A stretch of DNA of 64,000 nt from Flavobacterium amnicola (GTDB lineage Bacteria; Bacteroidota; Bacteroidia; Flavobacteriales; Flavobacteriaceae), in assembly GCF_004122165.1 (NCBI RefSeq), contig NZ_SBKO01000002.1, positions 62,001-126,000 on the forward strand, given 5' to 3'. Made by a program: the position numbers and the translations under genes. Positions 1 to 7,812 of this stretch are shown here, piece by piece. The notes under the pieces are model-generated. The model had not been told where the DNA came from. It saw only the letters and a list, made by a program, of their open reading frames with translations, and searched no databases. Numbering within the stretch: position 1 is the first letter of the stretch; each line of letters starts with the position of its first letter.

Positions 1-644
1 ATATAAAATTCCGATACATTATTATGGGGTTCAAAACTGGTAATGGTTTTAAAATGCCATTTAATATATTGCTGGTGTAAGGCGCCTTCTACCACCGAAG
101 AAGCCAAACTTTTCGCATATTGATACTCTGGATTCACTTCTTGAATGATTGCGATTATTCTATTAATCACACTTTTATAGACCAAAAAGAAGCCTTCTTT
201 GTTTTCTTCATCGACTTCTTTGGTTAAAAAGGTTTTATTGAATTCGGAAACAATAATGCGGTGCAATACTTCCTCATTAATATGTGAGGTATTCGTGTCA
301 TCGTCAATATTTTGTGTGACAATGGTAATAGCTTTTTCTAGTTTTTGGTGGCTATCGGTTATGTTTTGCGTGGCAAATACCAAGTTGTATTCGATCCAAG
401 TCCAATACCACGACGACAAATACACGAGGAGTTTGTGTTTGTTTTCAAAATAGCGATAAATCGAACTTTCATTGGAATTAATGCGTTCGCCCAGTTTTTT
501 AAAGGTGTAGTGCTCAAAGCCTATTTCGTCGATTAGGAGTATGCTTTGTTCCAGTATTTTGCGTCCCAATTCAGACGTTTCAGGATCTTTGACGTACAAC
601 TTTGGGTTGATCGTGATTTTAAAGTTTGATAATAAGTTCTGCAT
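1..644 (-). CDS. TetR/AcrR-family transcriptional regulator, C-terminus beyond the window
   Basis: At least 214 codons read leftwards from an ATG at 642-644 and run off the left edge, so the C-terminus is missing. The N-terminal third has the TetR helix-turn-helix layout: a helix ending IGFEHYTFKKLGERI followed by the recognition segment NSNESSIYRYFENKHKLL (about residues 38-65). The remainder is a helical ligand/dimer domain with no recognisable ligand signature. The start lies one base after the stop of the TerC-LRR gene, so the two are almost certainly co-transcribed and the regulator may control that gene and itself. Palindromes near the TerC promoter (1973-1987 and 2119-2138) are candidate operators. 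The family call is firm; the target is inference. Confidence 0.85.
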   Translation of the reverse strand, partial: MQNLLSNFKITINPKLYVKDPETSELGRKILEQSILLIDEIGFEHYTFKKLGERINSNESSIYRYFENKHKLLVYLSSWYWTWIEYNLVFATQNITDSHQKLEKAITIVTQNIDDDTNTSHINEEVLHRIIVSEFNKTFLTKEVDEENKEGFFLVYKSVINRIIAIIQEVNPEYQYAKSLASSVVEGALHQQYIKWHFKTITSFEPHNNVSEFY

Positions 645-645
645 A

Positions 646-1938
646 TTAAAATTGTATTTTTAGTCCAAAGTTCAACGGTTGAATATTTTGGTCCTCCATT
701 TTAATTTTGTTTTTTTCTAAATTCAAATATTGCAAGTGATCTAAACCTTCAATCCCTTTTGGAATAGATTTAAATTTGTTTTCATTTAAATATAACGTTT
801 CCAAATGCTTTAACTCATTAAAATTTGAAGGAAGATTTTTTAAATTGTCATTTTCTAAATGAATAATATGGAGGTGAGGTAACACTTTTAATATTTCAAT
901 ATTTTGATATAAATCAATATTTTTATCTTCATTCAAGTATATTTCTTCTAAATTACTTAGTTTTTTAAATTCTATTGGAAGTTGAGAAAACTCATTTCCA
1001 CTCAAATCTAATACTTTTAAATTTTTTAGCGTACCAATTTGAGAAGGCAATACTTTTAGATGCTCATTTTTTAAACTAAGATATTCTAAATTAGTATATA
1101 TACTTAAATCAATTGTGTTGATATCGATTTTTTGATTACTCAAATCGAGTCTTTTCACGTTACTTGGAAATTTTAACGCCTCATTAATTGTACTGAATGT
1201 TGTTTCTTGTGAAAAGCTTAAAGTACTCATAAAAATCAATACAATGGGAATCACATTTTTAAGGGTTTTCATTTGAACTACATCCACAAAAAAAGCAAAA
1301 GCCATTGAGAAATAAATATATCCTTTTGGAATTTCAAAGTTAAATCCTTCGGCTAAAAGAGAAACACCAATAATCATTAAAAAGCACAACGCTAAGACTT
1401 TAAAAGAAGGATGTTTATGAATAAAATTACTAATAGGTTTAGAAGCAATTAACATTATGATTACCGTTATCACAACGGCAGCATACATAATCCACAACTC
1501 ATTTACCATTCCAACGGCAGTTATAATAGAATCGATAGAAAAGACCAAGTCAAGTATAATTACTTCCAATAATAATTTTTTAAAATTTGCTTTCTTAGGT
1601 ACAACTATATCCGATTTATTTTGTTCTTCCGTTTTATGATAAATTTCTTTCGTGCTTTTATAAATTAGAAATAAACCTCCAAGAATGAGAATAATTCCTT
1701 TTCCTGTAAAATCTACCGAAAATGCCGTAAAGAGGATTTGATCTAATTTAAGTATCCAGCTAATAAGTGCCAAAAGAGCTAAACGCATTATCATGGCTAA
1801 TCCTATACCTAAGTACCTTAATTTATTCCTTTGACTTTGCGGAAGTTTATCCGCTAAAATTGAAATAAAAATGATATTGTCTATCCCTAAAATTACTTCT
1901 AAAGCAATTAACGATAATAAAGGTACAATGACTTCCAT
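646..1938 (-). CDS. TerC-family integral membrane protein fused to a C-terminal leucine-rich-repeat domain
   Basis: Residues 1-246 are a TerC/Alx-type multi-pass membrane protein, a family tied to metal-ion export and tellurite resistance. It opens MEVIVPLLSLIALEVILGID and carries the second acidic membrane motif LDLVFSIDSIITAVG. The TerC part stops at FAFFVDVVQ and is followed in frame by MKTLKNVIPIVLIFMSTLSF and SQ, a textbook signal peptide, then about six leucine-rich repeats to residue 430. It therefore looks as if a secreted LRR protein was joined to TerC, its signal peptide becoming an extra membrane helix. An ATG at 2007 extends the frame by 23 residues, but a TATATTTG -7 box at 1966-1973 lies inside that extension, so 1938 is preferred. 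It could be a real two-domain protein or a recent deletion fusion. Confidence 0.8.
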   Translation of the reverse strand: MEVIVPLLSLIALEVILGIDNIIFISILADKLPQSQRNKLRYLGIGLAMIMRLALLALISWILKLDQILFTAFSVDFTGKGIILILGGLFLIYKSTKEIYHKTEEQNKSDIVVPKKANFKKLLLEVIILDLVFSIDSIITAVGMVNELWIMYAAVVITVIIMLIASKPISNFIHKHPSFKVLALCFLMIIGVSLLAEGFNFEIPKGYIYFSMAFAFFVDVVQMKTLKNVIPIVLIFMSTLSFSQETTFSTINEALKFPSNVKRLDLSNQKIDINTIDLSIYTNLEYLSLKNEHLKVLPSQIGTLKNLKVLDLSGNEFSQLPIEFKKLSNLEEIYLNEDKNIDLYQNIEILKVLPHLHIIHLENDNLKNLPSNFNELKHLETLYLNENKFKSIPKGIEGLDHLQYLNLEKNKIKMEDQNIQPLNFGLKIQF

Positions 1939-1965
1939 ACTTTTAATATTTAAATTAATTATGCG

Positions 1966-1973
1966 CAAATATA
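1966..1973 (-). promoter_or_regulatory. Bacteroidota -7 box for the terC-LRR/tetR operon
   Basis: On the minus strand the sequence is TATATTTG, an exact match to TAnnTTTG, 27 bases before the ATG at 1938. No clear -33 TTTG was found. Its position argues against the upstream ATG at 2007. Confidence 0.5.
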
Positions 1974-1987
1974 ATAGTATTACTATT
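1973..1987. promoter_or_regulatory. Candidate operator, 7-bp inverted repeat in the promoter spacer
   Basis: AATAGTA-T-TACTATT is a perfect inverted repeat with a single central base, immediately upstream of the -7 box of the terC-LRR/tetR operon. A repressor bound here would cover the promoter, which suits TetR autoregulation. This is inference from position and symmetry only. Confidence 0.3.
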
Positions 1988-2118
1988 AATATATGAAAGT
2001 TTAACATTTGTTTAAGAGATGTTTTGTTTTTAAGTTATTGAATTGCAAAGTTTTATGATAAATAATATCATAAAAATAATAAAACAAAGCACTGTTTTAA
2101 TGTTTGCAATTAATGATG

Positions 2119-2138
2119 TCTCACTAATATTAGTGAGA
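2119..2138. promoter_or_regulatory. Perfect 20-bp palindrome in the spacer before the AbiGi-like gene
   Basis: TCTCACTAATATTAGTGAGA is fully self-complementary. It lies in the 330-base spacer between the divergent terC-LRR operon and the AbiGi-like gene. It has the size of a dimeric repressor operator but, lacking a loop and T-run, is a poor terminator. Nothing else in the spacer was recognised. Confidence 0.3.
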
Positions 2139-2268
2139 TAAAAATACCAGAATTAGGTGATTTCATAGGTGATAGTTATTGTGTAGGTTTGGGAAGATTT
2201 AAGTGTTTTTTTTTAAAGCAAGAAAATATTTATGATTTAGCGTTAATTTTTAACCAACATCTAAAAAA

Positions 2269-3024
2269 ATGGGATTAAGTTCAAATACAGTTACGCATTT
2301 TACCAAAAGTCTATCAAATCTAAAAGGTATTCTCACTGAAAATTTCAAAGTTAGATATTGTAGAGAAATAATAAACGCTAAAAGTAAAACATATGATTTA
2401 TTAGTTCCGATGGTTTCATTTTGTGATATTCCATTTTCGCAAATCGTTAACCACATTGATAGTTATGGCTGTTATGGAATTGGACTTAAAAAAAAATGGG
2501 CTGAAGAATGTGGGCTTAATCCAGTTTTATATCTCGATAAACATTCATCGTTAACAGAAAACATGTTGTTACATTTATATAAGCATTTAACTGCCTCAAA
2601 ATCGAAAGTTACCGAACTAGACAGTGATGAAAAATGCAGGTTCGACATAATACGATACACAAAAAATTATCAAGGCGATTTAAATAGAATTGGAAAAAAA
2701 GCAATTAAAGATTATAGATTTTCAGATGAAAGAGAATGGAGATATGTTATTGATCCAAAATTAGATTATCCATTATTCGGTAATTTGAAAAACATAACTG
2801 TTGCTAAAATTCCAGAAGCTAAGAATATGCAGAATAAAAAAATTGAAACTGAAAGATTACAATTTACGCCTGAGGATATTAATTACATAATAGTTAAGTA
2901 TGAATCGGAAAGAGATAAAGTTATCGAGACTTTAGAAAAAGTTAATGCTAAATATCCACATGAACAAGTTAAGCGATTAATAAGCCGTATTATTTCTGTT
3001 GAACAATTAAGAACAGATTTTTAA
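2269..3024 (+). CDS. AbiGi-like abortive infection protein (phage resistance)
   Basis: A 251-residue soluble protein resembling the AbiGi family (lactococcal AbiG system, component i, regarded as the antitoxin side). Family-like features are an N-terminal SNTVTHFTKSLSNLKGIL, then MVSFCDIPFSQIVNHIDSYG and CYGIGLKKKWAEECGLNPVLY (about residues 47-88), and a later FSDEREWRYV motif near residue 157. The length suits the family. No AbiGii partner is recognisable: the next genes (3205-3894, 3897-5132) are unrelated membrane proteins. It sits in an AT-rich accessory patch, consistent with acquired defence. Family assignment is from remembered motifs; phage resistance is inferred from the family. Confidence 0.65.
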   Translation: MGLSSNTVTHFTKSLSNLKGILTENFKVRYCREIINAKSKTYDLLVPMVSFCDIPFSQIVNHIDSYGCYGIGLKKKWAEECGLNPVLYLDKHSSLTENMLLHLYKHLTASKSKVTELDSDEKCRFDIIRYTKNYQGDLNRIGKKAIKDYRFSDEREWRYVIDPKLDYPLFGNLKNITVAKIPEAKNMQNKKIETERLQFTPEDINYIIVKYESERDKVIETLEKVNAKYPHEQVKRLISRIISVEQLRTDF

Positions 3025-3036
3025 AACTATCACTAG

Positions 3037-3089
3037 CAGCGGTTTCATGAAATAGCGAGCTGTTTAAGCCGGTTACCGATTTTCCGCTG
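3037..3089. other. Structured, GC-richer spacer element of unknown nature
   Basis: Between the AbiGi-like gene and the next gene lies a segment visibly richer in G+C than its surroundings. Arms CAGCGG (3037-3042) and CCGCTG (3084-3089) are complementary and enclose the small palindrome TTTCATGAAA (3043-3052). It may be a recombination-site-like element or part of a small RNA. It is not a convincing terminator because no T-run follows. Confidence 0.3.
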
Positions 3090-3204
3090 AAAACCTTATT
3101 AGACAGAAACAAATAGTTCACTTAGCCGAAGAAGTTTCAAAACGGAGAGACTTTACAAACAATATATCACAGACAGTGAAAATTTTAACTATTCAATACA
3201 ACAA

Positions 3205-3894
3205 ATGAAAAATTTTTCGTTAAAAAGAATAAAAGAACAATTAGAAGAAAATAAAATATTTTTTGAAATAATTTATATTGGTCTTTTATCATTTATGGCA
3301 GTTTTTGTTTCAATTCAAGCAAACAATATTTCAGATAATCAAACAAAAATAATGGAGTTTGAAAATACTCCAAAAATTGAGATTAGATCTAAACAAGTTT
3401 ATAATGATACTTTGGGATATCGTTATAAAGAGAAATGGCTCATTTATAACAAGAATAGTAAACTTTCCAATTTTGATGTTCTAGATACTAAATCATTTTT
3501 AGTCTATCATGAAAAACAAATTTCTACACGGGATTCAATTATTTTTCCTATTAATCATTATATAAATACATCTGGAACTTTGTTTGATCAAAATGAAGGG
3601 TTATTATACGAATTTGATAATGAAGAGAATGGATTATATTTTAGAAATCTGGATTTAGCAACTAAACAAAATGGTTATCTTCAAATTAATAATTATATTA
3701 AAATTTCATACTCAACAGTATTAAATAATAACATTGAAAAGTATTATCAAATTTCACCAATTATTCAAGAAATACCTTTGAAAGAGTGGGAAAAAATAAC
3801 AAATTTATTCATAGATAAATCTGAATCCATGGTTTCACTTATTGAAATTGATTCTACTAAATTTAAAAAAATGATTAAAAATTACCGTTACTGA
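3205..3894 (+). CDS. Unrecognised protein with one N-terminal membrane helix
   Basis: A 229-residue protein of no recognised family. A charged, basic N-terminus is followed by one hydrophobic helix (IYIGLLSFMAVFVSIQA, about residues 24-40), then a hydrophilic region rich in Asn, Lys and aromatic residues suggesting a beta-rich domain on the far side of the membrane (FENTPKIEIRSKQVYND onwards). Only two bases separate its stop from the ATG of the next gene, so the two are translationally coupled and probably work together. Base use is extremely AT-rich, as in the AbiGi-like gene upstream. A role in the same accessory or defence module is possible but unproven. Confidence 0.6.
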   Translation: MKNFSLKRIKEQLEENKIFFEIIYIGLLSFMAVFVSIQANNISDNQTKIMEFENTPKIEIRSKQVYNDTLGYRYKEKWLIYNKNSKLSNFDVLDTKSFLVYHEKQISTRDSIIFPINHYINTSGTLFDQNEGLLYEFDNEENGLYFRNLDLATKQNGYLQINNYIKISYSTVLNNNIEKYYQISPIIQEIPLKEWEKITNLFIDKSESMVSLIEIDSTKFKKMIKNYRY

Positions 3895-3896
3895 TA

Positions 3897-5132
3897 ATGA
3901 ATACACGAGAAATAAATAAATTTATAAAGTCTAATGTTGCTACAGAAATTAGGGATTTACAATTTACCTTAAAATTTCCAATTTCTAACTTCGAAAATTC
4001 TTATGGATTATCGACATTACACAGGTATGTTACGAACCAGGTAAAAAAATGGGATGAATTTGATGCGTTGCCATCAGAATTATTAGAAAGTAGAAATTAC
4101 TTTTCAACAATTCAGGTTAGAATTGAACAATTAGTTGAAAGCGTATCTGGAGGTAATTCTACATATCCACATCTTGATGAATTACAAGCTGCAATTATTC
4201 ATAATAGCCAAAAAGTGATACCAGCAGATTCGACTGAGGCTTCATTTTTAATTTCTGTCTTCAAAGAATCAAATCAACAATTTGTAGCGGCTTATGTTTT
4301 CTTGAGTGGTAAAACTAGTTATACTGCTTTTTCAAATAGTGAATATTTTCAAGGTGCATTAATCGCAGCTTTACATAAAATAGGTGAAAGCCCAACCATA
4401 AATAGAACTTCACATGAGAGAAATTCTTTCAATTCTCTAAAAAACAGAGTAGAAAAATATGTAACTGAATCTGATGAAGATTTTAAAGGATTATTCACAA
4501 AAGGACATGAAACAATAGAAGTTTTTGTTAAAAATCTTGATAGTATGAAAAAGGATAATCAAGATAAGTTTGATAAATGGTTTTCTTTGAATCAAACAAC
4601 AGCAAGAGATTTTAGCAAAGAGGTGAATGAGGAGAGAAAGAATATTGAGCAAACTTATAAAGAATTATTACAATTACAGGCACCTGCTAAACATTGGAAA
4701 GACACAGCTGAAAAATTGTTAGATGAAGGGCACATGCTTATGAGAGCATTATTTGCTTTAATAATATTGGGTGGAATTTCATTATATTTTCTTCTTTGGA
4801 AAACGCCAGAAGGTATGTTAGCAAGTTTTTTTAACGGGGATAAGTCGTCAGCAATTCGTTGGTCAATTGTCTTTGTAACATTTATTTCATTAATATTCTT
4901 CGGTGTTCAATCCTTGCGTAAAGCAATGTTTTCAAGTTTTCACTTAGCTAGGGATGCACAGGAAAGAGAAAAATTGACAATGTACTATTTATCACTTATA
5001 AAGGAAGGTGCTATAGGAAATGAAGATAAAAATTTAATTTTGCAATCTCTTTTTAGTAGAGCCGATTCAGGTTTACTTAAAGAAGATAGTAGTCCGACTA
5101 TGCCAAGCATAATTGATAAATTACGTACATAA
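3897..5132 (+). CDS. Unrecognised coiled-coil membrane protein, perhaps DUF6161-like
   Basis: A 411-residue protein coupled to the preceding gene (2-base gap). Residues 1-200 are soluble. About 195-275 is a charged helical region likely to form a coiled coil. Two membrane helices follow (ALFALIILGGISLYFLLW near 284-301 and WSIVFVTFISLIFFGV near 322-337). The C-terminal cytoplasmic tail has the pattern HLARDAQEREKLTMYYLSLI then LILQSLFSRADSGLL. That tail resembles my recollection of the DUF6161 family, but this is not secure. The architecture (soluble sensor-like part, coiled coil, helix pair) would fit a membrane effector, which is inference only. Confidence 0.6.
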   Translation: MNTREINKFIKSNVATEIRDLQFTLKFPISNFENSYGLSTLHRYVTNQVKKWDEFDALPSELLESRNYFSTIQVRIEQLVESVSGGNSTYPHLDELQAAIIHNSQKVIPADSTEASFLISVFKESNQQFVAAYVFLSGKTSYTAFSNSEYFQGALIAALHKIGESPTINRTSHERNSFNSLKNRVEKYVTESDEDFKGLFTKGHETIEVFVKNLDSMKKDNQDKFDKWFSLNQTTARDFSKEVNEERKNIEQTYKELLQLQAPAKHWKDTAEKLLDEGHMLMRALFALIILGGISLYFLLWKTPEGMLASFFNGDKSSAIRWSIVFVTFISLIFFGVQSLRKAMFSSFHLARDAQEREKLTMYYLSLIKEGAIGNEDKNLILQSLFSRADSGLLKEDSSPTMPSIIDKLRT

Positions 5133-5144
5133 TATATCCATTAA

Positions 5145-5296
5145 TTACTCCAAAAACTTCCCCTTCAACTCCTACGTAGGAATCATACAGGATTCTTGTT
5201 TGCCATACCATTTGTAACGATTCTTGGCAATAAAGTCATAAATAGCATCGCGTAGGTACGTGGGTACCCAACGAAACACGGTAAACCAATTAAAAT
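5145..5296 (-). pseudogene. Decayed 3' fragment of a DCC-family (DUF393) oxidoreductase gene
   Basis: These 152 bases align without gaps to the last part of the intact DCC gene (plus coordinates 7383-7534). The reading frame is kept: [16 protein letters not shown], then [20 protein letters not shown]. The 5' two thirds, including the CxxC active site, are absent. A TAG replaces the proline codon ten codons before the usual end. Homology begins exactly at the stop codon and ends in AT-rich DNA. This is a relic of a duplication or rearrangement between here and the intact copy. Confidence 0.8.
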
Positions 5297-5393
5297 TTAA
5301 AAATATTTAAAAAATTTATGCCTTTTTAAAGCTTATTTTAAAAATAATTTAATATTTTTTATAAATTATTAAAAAATATTCAAAAATTAACTG

Positions 5394-5401
5394 TACATTT
5401 G
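5394..5401 (+). promoter_or_regulatory. -7 box for the cold-shock gene
   Basis: TACATTTG matches TAnnTTTG, 23 bases before the csp start, preceded by an almost pure A/T stretch (5297-5390). No convincing -33 TTTG is present. Confidence 0.45.
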
Positions 5402-5424
5402 TCCTTTATTAATATAATATTTTT

Positions 5425-5616
5425 ATGAACGAAGGAACAATTAAGTTTTTCAATGAAGCCAAAGGCTTCGGTTTTATCAGTCCAAACGATGGTGGTAATT
5501 ATGTATTTGTACATGTTACAGGTCTTAACCAATCAGTACGTGAGGATGACTCGGTATCTTACTCTGTAGAAAACGGACAAAAAGGACCAACTGCAACTAA
5601 TGTAAATCTTATCTAA
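5425..5616 (+). CDS. Cold-shock domain protein (CspA-like)
   Basis: A 63-residue single cold-shock domain, typical length for a minimal Csp. It binds single-stranded RNA/DNA and acts as an RNA chaperone. RNP1 is seen as KGFGFISP (about residues 13-20) and RNP2 as YVFVHVTGL (26-34), where one expected His/Phe of the family is Val. The initial MNEGTIKFFNEAKGFGFI is the classical Csp opening. The gene stands alone with its own promoter-like box and a strong terminator, so it is monocistronic. It lies between two decayed DCC fragments. Confidence 0.93.
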   Translation: MNEGTIKFFNEAKGFGFISPNDGGNYVFVHVTGLNQSVREDDSVSYSVENGQKGPTATNVNLI

Positions 5617-5640
5617 GATATATTTTACGTATAACAAAAA

Positions 5641-5669
5641 AGCCAATCTGTTTTAGATTGGCTTTTTTT
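5641..5669 (+). terminator. Intrinsic terminator of csp
   Basis: AGCCAATCT-gtttt-AGATTGGCT forms a 9-bp hairpin followed by a run of T. Confidence 0.9.
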
Positions 5670-5715
5670 GTTGCATTATTTTTCGATGCTGTTGTGAGCT
5701 TCTTCTCAATAGTTG

Positions 5716-5750
5716 TCTTACTCCAAAAACTTCCCTTTCAACTCAGGAGT
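5716..5750 (-). pseudogene. Second short relic of the DCC gene 3' end
   Basis: About 35 bases from a TTA stop complement onward match the last 11-12 codons of the intact DCC gene (7383-7417) and of the relic at 5145. Homology again begins exactly at the stop codon and then dissolves. It lies within the 325-base spacer 5617-5941, which otherwise holds only the csp terminator and AT-rich sequence upstream of the RCC1 gene. Confidence 0.6.
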
Positions 5751-5922
5751 AAGAGTTGTTTATCATTAATGGGTTTTCCTTCAAAATCAAGATTTACTCT
5801 TTTCAACTTTTCTTTATATTTGCAAAAAATTTCAACAATCTATGTCATCATGAGTGTTTGAAGCAACCCAAATCAAAAAAATATAAAAAACACTTGTGTT
5901 TTAACTAGACGAATTATACTAA

Positions 5923-5930
5923 TTACTTTG
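5923..5930 (+). promoter_or_regulatory. Possible -7 box for the RCC1-repeat gene
   Basis: TTACTTTG differs from TAnnTTTG at one position and lies 11 bases before the ATG. It is weak evidence alone. Confidence 0.3.
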
Positions 5931-5941
5931 TAATTTATAAT

Positions 5942-7294
5942 ATGAAAAAAATCCTACTCACATTACTTTTATGTTCCACATTTTCCTATTCCCAATGTTG
6001 GAAATCAATATCATCTGGAGGCTATCATACTGCTGCTGTGCGCAATGATGGTACGCTGTGGGCATGGGGTAGAAATACCTTCGGGCAATTGGGTGACGGT
6101 ACTTTAGTTAGCCGAAATGTACAGGCCCAAGTAGGCACCGAATCAAATTGGGAAACTGTTGTTGCAGCCGGACATTATAATGTTGCAAAAAAAACAGATG
6201 GAACACTTTGGTCTTGGGGTTCAAATCTGTACGGTGGTCTAGGGGATGGAACGACCACGAATAGGTTAGTACCAGTTCAAATAGGAACAGATAACGATTG
6301 GGTTAGTCTTGCTCGAGGATTTAATCATGTCATGGCGCTAAAATCGAATGGAACGCTTTGGTGTTGGGGACGTAATTTTTATGGACAACTCGGTGATGGT
6401 ACATTCACCAATAGATTGATGCCTATTCAAATTGGAACCGATTTATGGAGTTCGATTGGCGCGGGTGAAAATTTTTCCCTTGGTGTTAAACAAGATGGAT
6501 CTTTATGGGCCTGGGGCGAAAACTTTTATTATATGCTTGCCGATGGCTCAACTACCAATAAAAATACCCCACAACGAATAGGAACCGATTCTGATTGGTT
6601 ATCTGCAACTGGGGGTGAATACCACGTACATGCACTAAAAACAAACCATACTTTATGGGGTTGGGGTCTTAATTTTGAAGGTGAAGTTGGGGACGGAACT
6701 ACCATAAACAGACTTTATCCTGTACAAATAGGAACCGAAACCAATTGGATTGAAATATCAGATGGGATCAAACATAGTTTAGGGTTAAAAAGTAATGGTA
6801 CACTTTGGGGCTGGGGTGATAATGATTTTGGACAAATTGGTAATGGTACAACTACGCAATATCATAGTCCGCAACAGGTCAGTGTTGACACTAACTGGTC
6901 TAAAATAACCTCAATGACCAACAACAGTGCGGCGATGCAAAATACTGTAACCTTAACATGGGGGAATAATCAATATGGACAATTGGGAAATGGCAATACC
7001 GGAACGCAACAAAACGCACCAGTCATAGTTAATTGCACAAGTCTCGGAACTTCCGAATTTGCATTTGCAAATAGCGTTAGAATTTATCCTAATCCAGCGA
7101 ATTCAATACTATACTTCGATTATCAATCAGAATTTCAATTAAAGAAAATAGAAATAATCGACCTAAAAGGTCAGATTGTCATTAGCAATAGTAACAGCAA
7201 ATCAATTGATATTTCAAAGCTGTCGAGCGGGCTCTATTTGATAAAATTGCAAGGAGAAGGACATATCGAAACACAAAAACTGTTTAAGATTTAA
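5942..7294 (+). CDS. Secreted RCC1-repeat beta-propeller protein with T9SS sorting domain
   Basis: A signal peptide (MKKILLTLLLCSTFSYSQ) is followed by seven RCC1-type repeats with a signature such as GTLWAWGRNTFGQLGDGT (roughly residues 20-365), enough for one complete seven-bladed propeller. Repeat four is degenerate (YYMLADGS). The C-terminal 75 residues (RIYPNPANSILYF ... LSSGLYLIKLQG) are a type A T9SS sorting domain, so the protein should cross the outer membrane and be anchored or released. RCC1 propellers bind proteins; the partner is unknown. It is followed by a bidirectional terminator facing the DCC gene. Confidence 0.9.
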   Translation: MKKILLTLLLCSTFSYSQCWKSISSGGYHTAAVRNDGTLWAWGRNTFGQLGDGTLVSRNVQAQVGTESNWETVVAAGHYNVAKKTDGTLWSWGSNLYGGLGDGTTTNRLVPVQIGTDNDWVSLARGFNHVMALKSNGTLWCWGRNFYGQLGDGTFTNRLMPIQIGTDLWSSIGAGENFSLGVKQDGSLWAWGENFYYMLADGSTTNKNTPQRIGTDSDWLSATGGEYHVHALKTNHTLWGWGLNFEGEVGDGTTINRLYPVQIGTETNWIEISDGIKHSLGLKSNGTLWGWGDNDFGQIGNGTTTQYHSPQQVSVDTNWSKITSMTNNSAAMQNTVTLTWGNNQYGQLGNGNTGTQQNAPVIVNCTSLGTSEFAFANSVRIYPNPANSILYFDYQSEFQLKKIEIIDLKGQIVISNSNSKSIDISKLSSGLYLIKLQGEGHIETQKLFKI

Positions 7295-7350
7295 AATTTA
7301 TAAGATTGAAACTCATTAACACTGGTTTATAATTAACCTTTCTCACTCAT

Positions 7351-7384
7351 AAAAAAAGACGAAGTTTTACCTCGTCTTTTTTTT
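7351..7384. terminator. Bidirectional terminator between RCC1 and DCC genes
   Basis: A-run, GACGA ... TCGTC stem, then T-run: it can stop transcripts from both convergent genes. Confidence 0.85.
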
Positions 7385-7796
7385 ATTCCAAAAACTTCCC
7401 TTTCAATTCAGGCGTAGGAATCATACACGATTCCTGTTTGCCATACCAGTGGTAGCGGTTTTTGGCGATAAAATCATAAATAACATCGCGTAGGGAAGTG
7501 GGTACGAAGCGAAATGCCGTAAACCAATTAAAATACGGCAGTTCTTTGGCAATTTCTATAATCGCGCCCGATTTGTAATAATAGGCTCTGCCAGGGCTGT
7601 ACAACACAATACTGTCGATGTTTCGGTCGGAGATGCCCAAATGCTTGATGATTTTTTGCCCTAATTCCGATTGCAACGATACAAACCGAAAAAGATCCTT
7701 GCGGTCTCTTTTAATAATGTACTGCACGGAGGAATTGCAAAGGTTGCACACCCCATCAAATAGGATTATTTTTTTGTCTTGTGGTATGCCTTCCAT
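7383..7796 (-). CDS. DCC-family thiol-disulfide oxidoreductase (DUF393)
   Basis: A 137-residue protein of the thioredoxin-like DCC family, named for its N-terminal DxxCxxC motif: IILFDGVCNLCNSSVQYIIK, with Asp and both Cys present at about residues 14-20. The rest matches the family ([34 protein letters not shown], a late Cys in ESCMIPTPELKG). Substrate unknown. An ATG at 7817 would add seven residues, but MEGIPQDKK at 7796 is the natural start, the extra codons lying in repeat-like sequence. Two truncated copies of its 3' end lie upstream at 5145 and 5716. Confidence 0.88.
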   Translation of the reverse strand: MEGIPQDKKIILFDGVCNLCNSSVQYIIKRDRKDLFRFVSLQSELGQKIIKHLGISDRNIDSIVLYSPGRAYYYKSGAIIEIAKELPYFNWFTAFRFVPTSLRDVIYDFIAKNRYHWYGKQESCMIPTPELKGKFLE

Positions 7797-7812
7797 TTTT
7801 TTAATTTTTTTG

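Noticed and set aside
1939..2007. N-terminal extension of TerC from an ATG at 2007
   Set aside because: The -7 promoter box (1966-1973) lies inside it and the TerC family starts at MEVIVPLL.
2269..5132. Complete AbiG (AbiGi + AbiGii) system
   Set aside because: Neither downstream protein resembles AbiGii; both are membrane proteins.
5658..5861. 67-codon plus-strand frame after csp
   Set aside because: It begins in the csp terminator and crosses the antisense of a DCC relic; no protein-like conservation.
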